Source: Albugo candida (Eukaryota; Oomycota; Peronosporomycetes; Albuginales; Albuginaceae). Taken from it: DNA of 64,000 bases. The notes beneath the pieces were generated by a model. It was not told the DNA's origin. It saw only the letters and a program-made list of their open reading frames with translations, and made no database searches. Below are positions 45,019-56,380 of the stretch, one piece after another. Made by a program: the position numbers and the translations under genes. Location: contig CAJNAR010000181.1 of assembly GCA_905220665.1 (NCBI GenBank), positions 177,994-241,993 on the forward strand. Reading direction: 5' to 3'. Every line of letters starts with the position of its first letter. Within the stretch, counting starts at the first letter, position 1.

Positions 45019-48000
45019 GTTCCTGTCACACTGGAAAATGGAGATCGAGTAAAAATCTATGATTTGCTTATTACTAAACATGGATCCACGACTACGGTCA
45101 GTATCAGCTTTAGTGTCAAGAGGAACTAAAGTCAATTTTGAAGGACACTGGTGCGATATCATTAAGAGCGGTCAGTTGGTGACAAACCCCAAGAAAAGAG
45201 GCAAGCTATACGTATTACGATTCTAATTCAGAGTGGAGAATGCCAGTAAAGGAAGTGCGAAAGAAGACTTGAAATTGTGGCATACGCCCCTTGGGCATAT
45301 ATCGATGTCAAATCTTGATAGCGTCAGTAAAGGTGTTAATGGAATGAATGTGGATGTAAATCAAGATGACGATCACCAAATTTGTGCAGGATGTGTAAGT
45401 AAATGTGGAATCACTCCCACAATCAAAGGATGGTGAGAGCAAGACATCATGAGTACTTGAACTTGTACACAGTGACTTATGGGATCCCATACAAACCAAA
45501 TCACAGGGGTGGGGGCAAATTATGTCGTCATGTTTATCGACGATTACTCCAGATATACTGTGATCTATTTTCTCGCATCGAAGAGTGAAATGTTCGAAAA
45601 GTTTGTGGAACATATAGCTTTGATGGAGAATCAAAAAAGTAAAAGGATCAAGTGTATTTTAAACCGACAACGGGAGGATACATCAACAAGAAGTTCACAT
45701 TCTTTTGTCGACATGCCGGAATCATACACCAAACAACTGGATCATATTCGCCTCAGCGAAACGGTTTGGCTGAGCGAATGAACCGTACACCGATGGAGAG
45801 AGCTCGGTCAACGTTAGCATGGAAGAATGTCGACAAGCAGTGATGGGCGGAAGCAACTGAAACCGCGGCGTACATAGCCAATCTACTCCATGCTCAGTTT
45901 GAAAATCCATGACACCTATTTAAGGATGCTTTAAGACTCGACCGAATTTGAGCAACTTGTGTGTTTTTGTTTCAAAGGGTTTGGCATAAATCGACAAGGT
46001 AAGGAGACAAAAGTTGTAAGAAAAAGGATTTCCCTGTATGTTTGTCGGATACTCGATGATGACAAATGTTTATCGTGTGATCGATTACAGAACAAGCAAA
46101 CTACTGGTAGTACGAAGAGCCCTGTTCGAAGAATCGAACAAAATCAGGTACGTCCATAGTGTATTCATTTGGGACAGAATTATGGTACGAGGACTGAATG
46201 CGAACATGATGAGGATGCACAAGTTGATAATAGTGTACCGAGCATTCATGTTGATGTTAAAATAGAAGAAAATCATCAGCCGTCCTCATCGCAGCTGAAA
46301 GTTGGCACAACGCATGATATGGATATTGATGATAGTGCTCCGATAGACAATTTCTCCACTACGGCTATAGTGACGAGGCAGAGAAGATATGATTATGAAG
46401 ATCATGGCTGTGGTACGCATTCTCGGATGGAATCCGCGATTAGCACTTATGGACGGTGGTCGCTCAGACGCAATCGTCCCTTTTGAGAGCGATTCAGTTG
46501 AGAATAATGGACGATCGAAGAAAAGATACATAATTGACGATGAAGAAGCGAATGCAGCATTGCAAGTACCAAATTGCTATCAGGTTGTACATAAACCGCC
46601 AGAAGCGGAGCAGTGATGTGAAGCTATCAAAGCGAAATTGGCAGCTTTGGAGGAAAAGTCAAGTTGAAGTGTGGTAAAACGCTCACCAAGTCAGAAATGA
46701 TCGGCACCAAGTGGGTATTCTTCATCAAGAAGAATGAGAAAAGGATAACTTCAATTTTATAAAGCAAGACTTGTTACACTTGGATATCGACAAAACCCAG
46801 GTGTAAATCAGTTTGGGACGTACTCTCCTGTTGCAAGTCTAAGTCAATTCGCGTATTTTTGGCGTTGTGCTGCCACCGAGGATATCATGTGCAGCAGTAT
46901 GATGTGGATACGGCAATTCTTAACGGAACGCTGGAAGAAGATTTCATTTGGCCACCGAAAGGAGTATCAATTCAACCGAACCACGTTTGCAAGTTAAAGC
47001 GAAGTTTATATGGCATGAAGCAAGCAGCTGTCACATGGTACAAGTTGATCTAATTATTTGAGGTAAAGCTAGGATTCAATCGATGCAAGAATACTTCTTG
47101 CATCTCTGTATGACATGCAGAACAGGACTCCACATGCATTGTTTTGTATGTTGACGATCTGCTGATAGGAGCAAGAAGTTTTGAAGTGATCAACAAAGAA
47201 CGAGTTTAAGACACTTATTCAAGTGAGATACACCTTGGTATGGAAGCTGAGTATAGTCAAAGTAAGAGAGGGAGGAAGATATCGAAGACGGCATGCATTT
47301 CGAGAATGATGGAATAGTTCAATAAAGTTGAATCGAAAACAGTATACAACTGTGGGTCAGTCATTGACAAAAAATGAGACCAAAGACCCACGGATGAAGA
47401 AGCCACCTTTTCGTTTGTTGGTTGGATTCTAACTGTACGTACATTGCGAATGGTACAAGATCTGATATTACATTTGCTGTATGTCAGCTCAGTCGACATC
47501 TCGAAACTCAATTGAGGTAAATTGAAAGGCAGCAATTTGAGCGTGCGATATCTAAAGGAAACGAAAACAAGTAGAATTTGATTTAGATCTGGCCCAGATC
47601 TATAGGTTTGTGTGTATAGCGACGCAGATTGGGCTGCATCCAAAGAAAATCGTCGATCAATGTCAGGTACCATGATTATGATGAATGGATCCTCTGTCAC
47701 TTTCAACTCAAGAGTACAAAGAGTTGTTGCTTTGAGTACCGCTGAAGCAGCATATGTCGCGCTATCTCTTTGTATACAAGAAGTCATATGGATCAAGAGC
47801 CTTCTGAAATAATTGGGAATTCAGCAAGAGCAATTACTTTGTATGAGGATCATCAGAGTACAATTACTAGTGCAAAGGATGATAGGTATCAAAGTCGAGC
47901 AAAACACATCGACATTCGTCATCATTTTGTCCGTGAACAAGTGAAACTAGGAAATATTGAAGTGAAGTAGGTCAATTCAAAGTGCCAAGTGGCCGATTAG

Positions 48001-48080
48001 TTGACAAGCCACTACCGCCTGGACCAATTCCATATGCTGTTGAAGAAGTCAAATGCTCGTGATCACAAGTCGAGAGAGAG

Positions 48081-48180
48081 TGTTGATGGTGTAGACCACA
48101 TTGGACACGCAAGGCCATGTTGAAGATTCCAATATTACATTTACTGTAGTAGCAATCTAAAACTTAATGAACGTACTCTC
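48081..48180 (+). repeat. Copia right LTR, recognisable part
   Basis: Starts TGTTGATGGTG after a purine-rich tract. It matches 32990-33087 and, more weakly, the LTR part after 38770. It carries the uninterrupted TA (48174-48175) at which the left LTR was invaded. Similarity fades by about 48245, so the end is not defined. Confidence 0.7.
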
Positions 48181-48203
48181 CATGTTTTCTGGAACGTCGT
48201 GGC

Positions 48204-48800
48204 GTGCCCCAAACTATCTCCTACTCAAGGTCTTATATCAACACCAAGAGGCCTTACGAAAAGATCAAGCCCAAGCAAAAGCGCAGTACCATATGGAGCT
48301 CCTTAAGCCAAAAGCCTTCAGTTTTTGTTAGGCTATCCTGCAATTGTATGCCGATGCAGAGTACTCGGTGGTGTGGTCTTCGCTGCGAAATTGGAACAGC
48401 AAGACCTTTCCAAATCCCTAAGCCCACCTTCACAAGGTCATGGAGAGAGGTCAATGACCGGATCATAAATCAAATGGGAAGCTTTTTATCTCCCTGATGC
48501 GAGATCATGGCAATTCGGTCTTTGGAAGCTTACTGAATAGCCGATCCATCGCTGAGGTGTCAAAAATGCCTGGTGGCAAAATCAGAGTGATGGTCACCAC
48601 AGAGGATGCCTGTCAACATCTGGATTGTCAACCGGAGACTAAACTTGAGGAAAAGCAATTATTCTGGGAGTTCGATACTCTCGACACAAGATACTATCGC
48701 GATGTCTTTGTCGCAGGTGTCTAGGAAGGATAGATTGAATTCCTCTGTTCTCTTGACATACATACTGCGGCGTCAAATGGTGTATGACACCTTCCGAGAG
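48204..48800 (+). pseudogene. Coding remnant, possibly retroelement ORF1/gag
   Basis: A frame reading QHQEALRKDQAQAKAQYHME (about 48239) with two stops continues to WNSKTFPNP. A second frame, 48497-48724, reads GKIRVMVTTEDACQHLDC and ETKLEEKQLFWEFDTLD. The lysine/glutamine-rich helix and position beside a retroelement suggest a gag or LINE ORF1 relic, but no zinc knuckle or other signature is present. Family unknown. Confidence 0.35.
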
Positions 48801-49063
48801 AATATTTGAACTAAAGAAGTCATGATGTCCACCTGGAGAGTCTACTTTGGCACTTCAACACGCTCTTAACAGCTGGTCAGATTTGGTTAAGTAGCTGAGC
48901 AAATAGCTTACGATAAATAGCTCTACCCAGTATAGGAAAAATGCCCCTCTTTAGACGAATCCACCACTTTTGGGAAACGTGGCCGATATTTTTTAAATAA
49001 AAAGGCGACAATACAAGCCCCGGAGACGAAGAAAAGGAAGCAAGCCGCAATAGCAAATTTGCG

Positions 49064-49112
49064 TAGAACAGATACTATACTTGATCTTAGCCATGAGGCC
49101 AAGAAGGTGTAG
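49064..49112 (-). ncRNA. U2 snRNA-like 5' domain (partial, probably pseudogene)
   Basis: On the minus strand the block CCTTCTTGGCCTCATGG followed by CTAAGATCAAGTATAGTATC and TGTTC aligns with the first 45 nt of U2 snRNA, covering stem I and the branch-point recognition region. The branch-recognition hexamer GTAGTA of U2 reads ATAGTA here. Right after TGTTC the match ends: the expected TTATCAGTTTAATATCTG is replaced by TACGCAAATTTGC, and no clear Sm site or stems II-IV follow. It is either a truncated copy or a very divergent gene. Confidence 0.5.
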
Positions 49113-49160
49113 AGCGTATAAGCGTAGAATGGATGGCTCCACCGGTTCAAAAAAAAGAAA

Positions 49161-49856
49161 GTGGTGAACAGAGTTAAATGGAAGGACTCCGATGAATGCT
49201 TCTTGGAATCCAGCTCTCCACGCAATATCACACCACCAGGATCCCCATCAGTTCTCCCTAGACCCCTTCCCCTTCTAAATCTGGTGATATATGTAAGGTC
49301 ATCACACGTCGACGATGGCGATGTACCATTAAGCCTGTCCGATTACGGGGAAAGCGTCACCGAATCGGCCATTTCAACAAATGGTTCTGTAGGCGTGACC
49401 TGGAGAGCTTCCTGCTTTGGTCACCATCAATTACTTCTTTGTGCTTTCTGATATGAGAGTTGGAGATAGAGGAAAGCGAAGAACCGGCCAAACGGCGTAC
49501 GAAAAGCCAAGGCAAATTATTCGAGAGAAAGCATGGATATCGACAGAGGTGGCTCATCAAAAGAGGCAGACCACTATTATCGTTCGAAACATACATCGGT
49601 CGCTAATGTTGAGCATCTTACAAGGAACCTAAAGCTGACGAACTGGTTCAGACAGACGTACATCTACCACGTGTGCCAAAGGTTATTCAGTATTTACAGA
49701 AACCAGATAGGATTTTTGAAGCAGCCTTGCACGAGCCATCACTATGAATGCTTGCTATTGGATTGCATGGAATCACATGATACGGCGTTGAATAAACTAT
49801 GTCATTTCTTTCAATTAATCCAGTATTTACTTACCACACTCTTGAGGGATACGTAA
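49161..49856 (+). other. Cluster of overlapping open frames, possible multi-exon gene
   Basis: Three plus-strand frames overlap: 49161-49451 (Pro/Ser-rich, SPRNITPPGSPSVLPRPLPL, then SLSDYGESVTESAIS), 49417-49632 and 49533-49856 (CQRLFSIYRNQIGFLKQPCT, ESHDTALNKLCHFFQLIQYL). The second half looks helical and globular. Possible donors such as GTAGGCG at 49390 exist, but I could not find one splice pattern joining all parts, and there is no convincing ATG. Either a real gene with an unresolved structure or a fresh relic. Confidence 0.3.
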
Positions 49857-50870
49857 TGTTTTCAACTCGATGGAGATGTCACGTGGGCTTCAAGTCCCTA
49901 TCAGAAGAGAAGTTTTGTTCAAGAAAGTAAGTTCATGGTAACGGGTCAGCGCCAGAGCACATAGTTGATTTGTTCCGATCTACGAAAGCTATTGCTTTCA
50001 TCGAGTTGGTGACCATGAGTATTAGACCTACGATATACACAAACAATAGTTAGCTCGAGTGTATTGCTCGCCAGTGATTTGAATTACAGGTCACCACTAC
50101 AGATAAATTCACAACAATGTGTTGATTTCATTGTTTCGCTGAGTGGTTGGACTAAAGCGCTGGTGGCAGTGGTTTAGATGGAAGTGGCAGAGTGCGCTTT
50201 GCCATAATGTTGGGGTGCTTTCATCACTACCTGCTATTACTCGAAGTATATTAAAACCCTATATTTCTCACTTATATTGGTGACAAGAAGTTGATTGTGA
50301 TGAAGATCGAAAGTGTCACGTCTTTTACGGTTCCTTATTCAAGTGCTTTTACGAAACGATGGTTAAGATGATTGTTATGTTGCTTGAACAATTTGAAAAA
50401 GCATTGTATCATTTTTCTGGTCTTTCTCCATCAGCACGTCGGAATCACATGCGCCGTACTCTACAATTCAACGATCGTGAGCTCCTGCACGTTTTGGCAA
50501 CATTATAATCAAAAGTTTCTCGCAGTCGACGTTTTACGAGCTACTAAAGAGGCCAACATCGCGTGTGTATCGTATTTCACAAGGCACATGTCGGATTCAA
50601 AAGTTTCCTAGCAGCATAGAAAAGCCACCGTATATTGTCCGTCTAGGTTTCCCGGGAAGAGATCAAGATACTCTCCAACTGCAACATGAACGATCAATTT
50701 GATTTCGTGAGTATGTGGGCAGTCGCGTCATCGTCTGGGGAAGTATTGAGAGCTTTAGGGGAATGAGTCTTTCATACTAGCCATATCCCCAAGTGCGTAT
50801 TCAGATATTTAAACCTCGGTTACCCGATGTCGTGTCCTTAATATAGAATATGCGCCCACGCGCTGTAAAA
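49857..50870 (+). pseudogene. Decayed gene, unknown family
   Basis: Protein-like sequence in shifting plus-strand frames with stops wider apart than chance: FQLDGDVTWASSPYQKRSF (49860), SLSGWTKALVAVV (about 50130), FEKALYHFSGLSPSARRNHM with RRTLQFNDRELLHVLATL (about 50390-50500), PPYIVRLGFPGRDQDTLQLQ (about 50625) and LRALGE, HTSHIPKCVFRYLNLGYP (about 50745-50830). No known motif. It is a former gene that has lost its frame. Confidence 0.4.
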
Positions 50871-53800
50871 GTGTCTCACACATGCACAAATACACGTAAA
50901 AATGCAATGTATGATACCAACATTATGGGATAGCGAGCTAGTGCATTATCCTAAATATTAGACGATATATCCTTTTCCATCGATTCTATATTTTAGATCC
51001 GAAGCATGCGCCAGTCACCGCAAACGAAAGCCGCACCGGCTGATGCCTGAATAAGTGTCAGCGTTTCGAGACCACTTTCATTGATGGAATGATATCATTC
51101 TGATTATGTAATGCGCAGTCAAATGTCGTATAATTCACTCAGAAGATCGGAACGAATGTGATCATTTTGAGTATCCACGTTGTTTCGTCGTGCGACAGTG
51201 ATATATCGTGATCAATCAGGACGTTATTTTTGATCTGTGACCGGGGTAATATCTCTAAGATTTCATCAGCTCCGCCCAACAGTCGAGAAGTCATATAATG
51301 TATTTATGAAGCAGCGGTAATCAATGTTTTGATCACTAGAATTCTGCATATCAATTAAGATCTGCAATATGCGTACATCGTCATTGCTTTCGTATAGGCT
51401 GGAGGTTCTGAGCGATTCTGCAAAGGAGAACATCTATTTTTTACCTCGATGGTAGTTTTATATGATATTGACTGCCTCAGATTTAGGAAATAAATCGGAT
51501 CCACTTGATATTTCTGGAATATATGCAGGACTGATAGATAACTATTCGGTCTCCAGGGATGAAAAAGTAGAAGAGCAACACCATGAGACCGCGGAATACT
51601 TGAAGGCCACATATTTTTATGAAAGTCTCGTATCAGTTTGAACTTAGAGTCTACATGGTATAACTCGATGCAAAAAACTGTCGGACTTGTACTATCGTGC
51701 ATTAATACTAGCAATTTCATCGAAAGATGTCCAAACTATGCTTATATTAAGTAGCTAGAATGAAGCAGCTCAGAATGGGAGGTTTTCCCTGTATTTCGGA
51801 TTTGTTGGGCTTGCACCAAACTAGCGAGGCGCTACTCAAGTACTGCATGTTTCTTCTCACGGCATACGTTCAAATCCTGTTGGCACATGATAGAGGAGTC
51901 TGCGTTTGGCCTTAACAAAATTTGAATTCTTCATTTTGAAGGCTCCATGCCCATGAATTACCAATTCCACCTATTCAAATATAATTCACTACATTAGGAA
52001 AACTTTCCGCACTTTTTCCGGCTCAGTCGTAATGTATCTGATAATTATTCGCTTTTCTGAAAGGCAAACTCAAATAGGCATATCATACATGAGGCTTGAT
52101 GGTAGTGTATAGTAATAAGAGTGCAAGCTGAAAACCATTCTTTGCTTGGAAGCTAGAACAAACAATAAATGACTCTTAAGCCCTTCTCTTGCAGCATATC
52201 TTGTTGACTTGGCTGTAACAGAGCGCTCTTCATTATAAGTGTGGCATTTGTTGATGCACGCCTTTCCATTTACATACCCCAAAGAAAGATAAAAGGTAAT
52301 CTCGTATTACTGGGTGGTGTAATTAAAATCCTGATTGATGTTTTTCTGCTCTTTATCCTTGCGCATCTCAAGTTGATATACTTCGTTGACTATCCTGACA
52401 ACATTTTAGAGTTCAAGCATGGCCAATCTTGTTTTAGTAAATACTTTGTGGTTTGACGAAGTACCAGAATGGAGTGGTGATACAAAAATCGCTGACTATC
52501 ATCGAAGGTCAACTGTCGACAGTATCAATTAATCTCGTTCATCTAAAAATAGTGGCTTCTCATCTGGATTTCGTTTAGAAACTGCGGCAACTGAGTTACT
52601 TTCGAAGGCCTTTTCCATAAAATAGATTTGTCTATCGACTGCACTAATCTTCTTTCTGGGTGTCCACTCGAGTCGAGAGGTGGAGAAATGGCTACGATTG
52701 GTCATCTGCATCTTGATTTTTTTTATGACTAGGATCTTGTACGATTGTCGCTTAACGCATGAAATGGTCCGGAAACGTTCACTTTCGGTGAGAGAAAATA
52801 AGCAGTGCGTCTCGTTCCCCCAACGCACAAATATACGTGATATCGCAATGTCTTATCAGTCTCCCAAAACTGCATTTTTATGTATTCTTAAGACAATGTA
52901 CCAATTTTGTCTTTGAGTGATCCATTTCTTTGGGAACCTGTCGAAATTTTCTATCTGTTCTATAAATTCGAATCGCTAGCAGATTCTTATTGTGGGGTAT
53001 GTTCGAGTCCAATGCTCGCTACAACCATACAGGCGTCTCCAGGGGTGCTACACTGAACGTGGAAGGAGCATCAGAACCAATAAGACCAGTCGACTTCATC
53101 AAACTTTCACAAAAGTACAATCAGCGCGAAAAAACACAGTCTCCATACAGCTTCGATATCCTAACGCATACGAGGATGAAGAATGACCAATGAGCTCGTC
53201 CATGAATCGATCGGCATACTACTTAATAACATCTAATACAGTCCAGGTATTCTTTGATTGTTTTACCTGTGCTCCTTGAACCCTTCTCTTGATTCCAACC
53301 TCATTTCTTCTGTGTGAAAAGGCGCTTCCTTAGAGAGATTAGGATAGTTAGATCTGATAAAATTGACCGCAAGATTTCGTATCATGCTTCTGGGCGCGGA
53401 CAGGGTATTCATCTGGCAAAGCGAAAAGCTCCCACTGCATGTGAATAAAAATAGAATCATAAGTCAAATCTAAAACATGTGGTATCAGGAAAGTACGCTA
53501 TTCTGATTTAGTACTTCAACATGTGATGTCAGTAGACGCACGCTGGTCCAATGTAGTACAATAACATCTGCACTTTCATCACACATATGGTAGCTGATAC
53601 TGGTTCGAGGCTGATCTGAGACCATTGCTGACGCGTCAACTATCGTCATTTCGCACGTTAGTGTCCAGGTTTTATTTGGCTGTTATCCAACCATTAGTCA
53701 GGACACGGCTATATGTCTCAGTATTCTTCAGCAAAATGGACGAAAACACCACAAAGGATAATTTAACAGGTAGAGTACCCTTGTTACAGCTCCACTGATC

Positions 53801-53978
53801 ACGAAGTCAACTGCCACATGGAGATGATGGGAGCGCTAGTAATATTCCGTCAAAGTACCAGCTGGAGTGACACAATAACTTCGCAGCATATGGATTGTGA
53901 GAGCTTCTCTCAATGGAACCAAATCTGAGTTATCATATTACGATTTGCAGCCTCTAGAACAATTCAAAAAATTTAATC
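50871..53978. other. Gene-poor stretch with scattered unassigned frames
   Basis: Frames of 60-121 codons occur on both strands, the longest at 51355-51720 minus (121 codons, MKLLVLMHDSTSPTVFCIEL). None has a recognisable motif or a splice partner. Apart from the small frame listed at 52529-52711 I see nothing to annotate. The right end should hold the promoter of the polygalacturonase gene. Confidence 0.35.
52529..52711 (-). CDS. Possible small protein, 60 residues
   Basis: Minus frame from ATG 52711 reads MQMTNRSHFSTSRLEWTPRK, then ISAVDRQIYFMEKAFESNSV and ends NPDEKPLFLDERD. The composition is strongly protein-like, basic at the start and acidic at the end, without hydrophobic segments. 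It may be a complete tiny gene or the last exon of a lost one. No family recognised. Confidence 0.3.
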   Translation of the reverse strand: MQMTNRSHFSTSRLEWTPRKKISAVDRQIYFMEKAFESNSVAAVSKRNPDEKPLFLDERD

Positions 53979-55148
53979 ATGCTGTCGAAACATCAAGCAT
54001 TCTATATGTTTGTGCTGTTGAAATGCACACTCACACACGCTTCAGATAATTGCATTGTTTCCGGTGTGTACAATCCCGTAGCAACAAGACAAAAGCTCAA
54101 TACATGCACTACTGTGACTTTTTGGGATCTGACGGTACTTGCTGGGGTGCAACTTGATTTAAACAATCTCCGCGAGGGCATAACACTGAACTTTACGGGA
54201 AAGATTGTTTTCAAATGCAAGGTATGAAATAAGCAGAATGCAACTATATGACCAGTTACTAATTGTGATTCTTCACTGGCATAGGAACAAGATAAAGATT
54301 ATCTAGTTCTGATATCAGGAAAGAAAGTGCATATCACTGGCACGGGTAGTAATTCGTTTGATGGAAACGGAGCATGTTATTGGGAGAAGAAGAAAACAGG
54401 TGGCAAGAAGAAACCGAAATTTTTCCTCTTTCACTTAGTCGACTCTCACGTCGACAGCCTTACCATATTGAATGCACCTGTTCATATCTTTATGATATCC
54501 AATTGTCATAATACATTATTCAACAATATAAAGATCGATAATCGCGCTGGAGACGGTCTTGCCACTAATACGGATGGTTTTCATCTGACCGAATCGACTG
54601 ATATTATTATCAGAGATTGCATCGTGTATAATCAAGATGATTGCTTCGCGATGACTTCTGGAGAGAGGGTTTCGTTTACACATTCAACTTGTGCGAATGG
54701 AAACGGTGTATCTATCGGATCTATTGGTAACAAGGCCTCAAATGACGTTAGCGATGTAACTGTGTCCGGTATTACTATCATAAACAGCCTAAACGGTTTT
54801 CGCATTAAGACTATACAAGGCGCAACTGGAAGTGTGTCCAACATCAAGGTGAGCGATTTGAATTTGGTAAACATCAAGGCATTTGGCATTGTAATTCGTC
54901 AAGATTACATAAACGCACAAGGCAATGTGCCACAAAGATTTCCAACGAGTGGAGTTACCATCACAGATTTGGACATCAGCAATATTAGAGGCTTCGTTTC
55001 GCCAAAGGGACAGCCCATCCTCATTTACTGCGGCAGTACGTCGTGTTCACTTTGGAAATGGGGCAATATACATATTCAGGGTGGTTCGGTGGAAGGACTT
55101 GCAAAATGCCGGAATCTGCCAAAAAAATCGTCAGGCGCGGAATATTAG
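53979..55148 (+). CDS. Polygalacturonase (pectinase), GH28, with altered catalytic histidine motif
   Basis: GH28 enzymes cut alpha-1,4-galacturonan in plant pectin. Exons 53979-54221 and 54285-55148, joined over a 63-bp GT-AG phase-0 intron, give 368 residues. A hydrophobic N-terminus (AFYMFVLLKCTLTHA) is a likely signal peptide. The right-handed beta-helix region has the GH28 motifs NTDGFHL (176-182), NQDDCFAM (Asp199, Asp200) and RIK (GFRIKTIQG). The fourth catalytic motif, normally GGHG with an essential His, reads ANGNGVSIGSIG, so residue 221 is Asn instead of His. GTGSNSFDGNGACYWE matches the family start. The frame is open and otherwise intact. As a secreted enzyme it would suit a plant pathogen, but activity is doubtful. 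Confidence 0.9.
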
Positions 55149-55924
55149 TATAGACATGCAGTAGCAAGTGTAGTTTTGTGTATGCGTTGTTGAAGTATCT
55201 AAAATAAAGAGATTGTAGATGCACTCGTAAATTCAGTTGTTTGTGGAACGATACATTGTAAGTAGCATGCTAAGAGAAGACAATTCCTTTATAATTTTCA
55301 CGAGTCTGTTGGGCCAGTCGACTGGCCACGACTACTACTTGCAATGAAGGTGTATATTGTAAAATCGCTGTTAGTACTTATCTCTAGCTAGATAGCTAGT
55401 CTTCATGTTTCGGTATTGCCTGTCTATTCTTCATCAGGTCTGCTGATAAGATTATATGATGCTGGATCTTCATGTCCCAGACGATCATTTGCAGCGACCA
55501 GATCGCAGCGCTAGTGAATACCATCGGAGTCTGTATTTGTCCTAAGTTGGTTTTGGCCGTCTTCTTTTGAACCACAATAAAATTACCTGCGACCTAATAT
55601 CCATTAGAAACAAATGTCTCACTCTTAGACATCTGGAGATGAATTTCAGATTACCGATTATTCCCAATGTATCGAACGTAGATAGACAAACTACAGTAAG
55701 TAGCTTTCGATCTATAGTATCGTTGTGGTGATTCAGATACATATAACCTGCAGCTTTTTTGATGACAATTGACTCGAAAGATCCAGATAGAATTAGAATC
55801 AGAATTATCTTGAGCTTTCTTCGAATCATGCTGACAATTTTCGCATAGATAGAGACTCGAAAGCGCCCCATATAATCTCAACGACTACGATGAACTCAAT
55901 TTTGAATTTGATTGAATCTCCACA
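55149..55924. other. Intergenic between pectinase and secreted-protein genes
   Basis: Mostly AT-rich. A 109-codon minus frame (55542-55871) has a hydrophobic run (KIILILILSGSFESIVI) and a basic tail (FKRRRPKPT) but no other support, so I leave it unannotated. The promoter of the 55925 gene lies at the right end. Confidence 0.35.
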
Positions 55925-56380
55925 ATGCAAATCATTACCATCTCGATCGTCGCTACAATCTGCGCATCCATTCCGGTACAATGTGAAGAAGAAACTCATC
56001 GTACAGCTGCACGACTACGTGGTGGAATAGATGACATTCTTGGACATTCTACAGCGGTGATAAACAAAAACAATGCCGTGGTCGGTAACAATATTGGTGT
56101 CGTACAAAGCAACATTTTAGCTACTCAGAACGACAAGTTTCATTTCGAACAAAGCATTGAAGATGTGATTGCGAATAGTCCCAACCTAGACACTGCCACC
56201 GTCTCAAAAAATATCATCCGTGCTGTATCACAAAAAAGTCCCAATACGTTGACGTTGTCCCGTGCACAAGCTGTTGTCAATGCCGCCAGAGTAGGCCGGA
56301 GCATGCTTCGCGATCGGATCATGGATTTGATGACGGCAGTGGGTACAGAAGAAGGAAATGACGATGAAGTTGGCGTTTAA
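55925..56380 (+). CDS. Small secreted protein, candidate effector
   Basis: 151 residues, single exon. Residues 1-20 (MQIITISIVATICASIPVQC) form a clear signal peptide with likely cleavage before EEETH. Ten residues on is AARLRGG (RLRG at 30-33), placed where oomycete RxLR-type host-targeting motifs lie but not a perfect RxLR. The mature part has an Asn/Val-rich repeat-like region (INKNNAVVGNNIGVVQSNIL), then a helical region (DVIANSPNLDTATVSKNIIR, SRAQAVVNAARVGRSMLRDR) and an acidic tail (EEGNDDEV). Apart from the leader it has a single cysteine at most, so no disulphide scaffold. No known family. It follows the pectinase gene on the same strand. Confidence 0.7.
   Translation: MQIITISIVATICASIPVQCEEETHRTAARLRGGIDDILGHSTAVINKNNAVVGNNIGVVQSNILATQNDKFHFEQSIEDVIANSPNLDTATVSKNIIRAVSQKSPNTLTLSRAQAVVNAARVGRSMLRDRIMDLMTAVGTEEGNDDEVGV

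Larger units (their letters stand above)
38900..47975 (+). pseudogene. Copia gag-pol, decayed and split by a gypsy element
   Basis: Plus-strand fragments in Ty1/copia order: gag (ELEHLKKFEEICTRM near 39180, GSLSDEYGS near 39280), protease (WLLNSGASSHMS near 39609, where the usual catalytic DSGA reads NSGA), GAG-pre-integrase (WHTPLGHISMSNLDS, 45280), integrase core (VVMFIDDYSRYTVIYFLAS, 45520), reverse transcriptase (KRSLYGMKQA at 46998, YVDDLLIGA at 47150) and RNase H (YSDADWAASKENRRSMSG at 47612, ALSTAEAAYVALS). Many stops and shifts. The interval 39747-45018 is not part of it. Confidence 0.75.
32990..48180 (+). mobile_element. Ty1/copia retrotransposon, split by three other elements
   Basis: Related LTR sequences lie at 32990-33087 (continuing at 38770) and at 48081-48180 (shared core TTGATGGTGTAGACCACAT). 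Gag, protease, integrase, reverse transcriptase and RNase H remnants lie between them in copia order on the plus strand. A purine-rich tract (CGAGAGAGAG) sits immediately before the right LTR. The left LTR is interrupted at TA by the 33088-38769 TIR element, and the protease-integrase interval by the gypsy element at 39747-45018. Removing both insertions leaves about 4.2 kb, a fitting size for a copia element. The outer target duplication could not be confirmed because the right LTR fades after about 48180. Confidence 0.75.

Noticed and set aside
51880..51900. B-box-like GTTCAAATCC
   Set aside because: No A box at proper distance and no matching acceptor stem.
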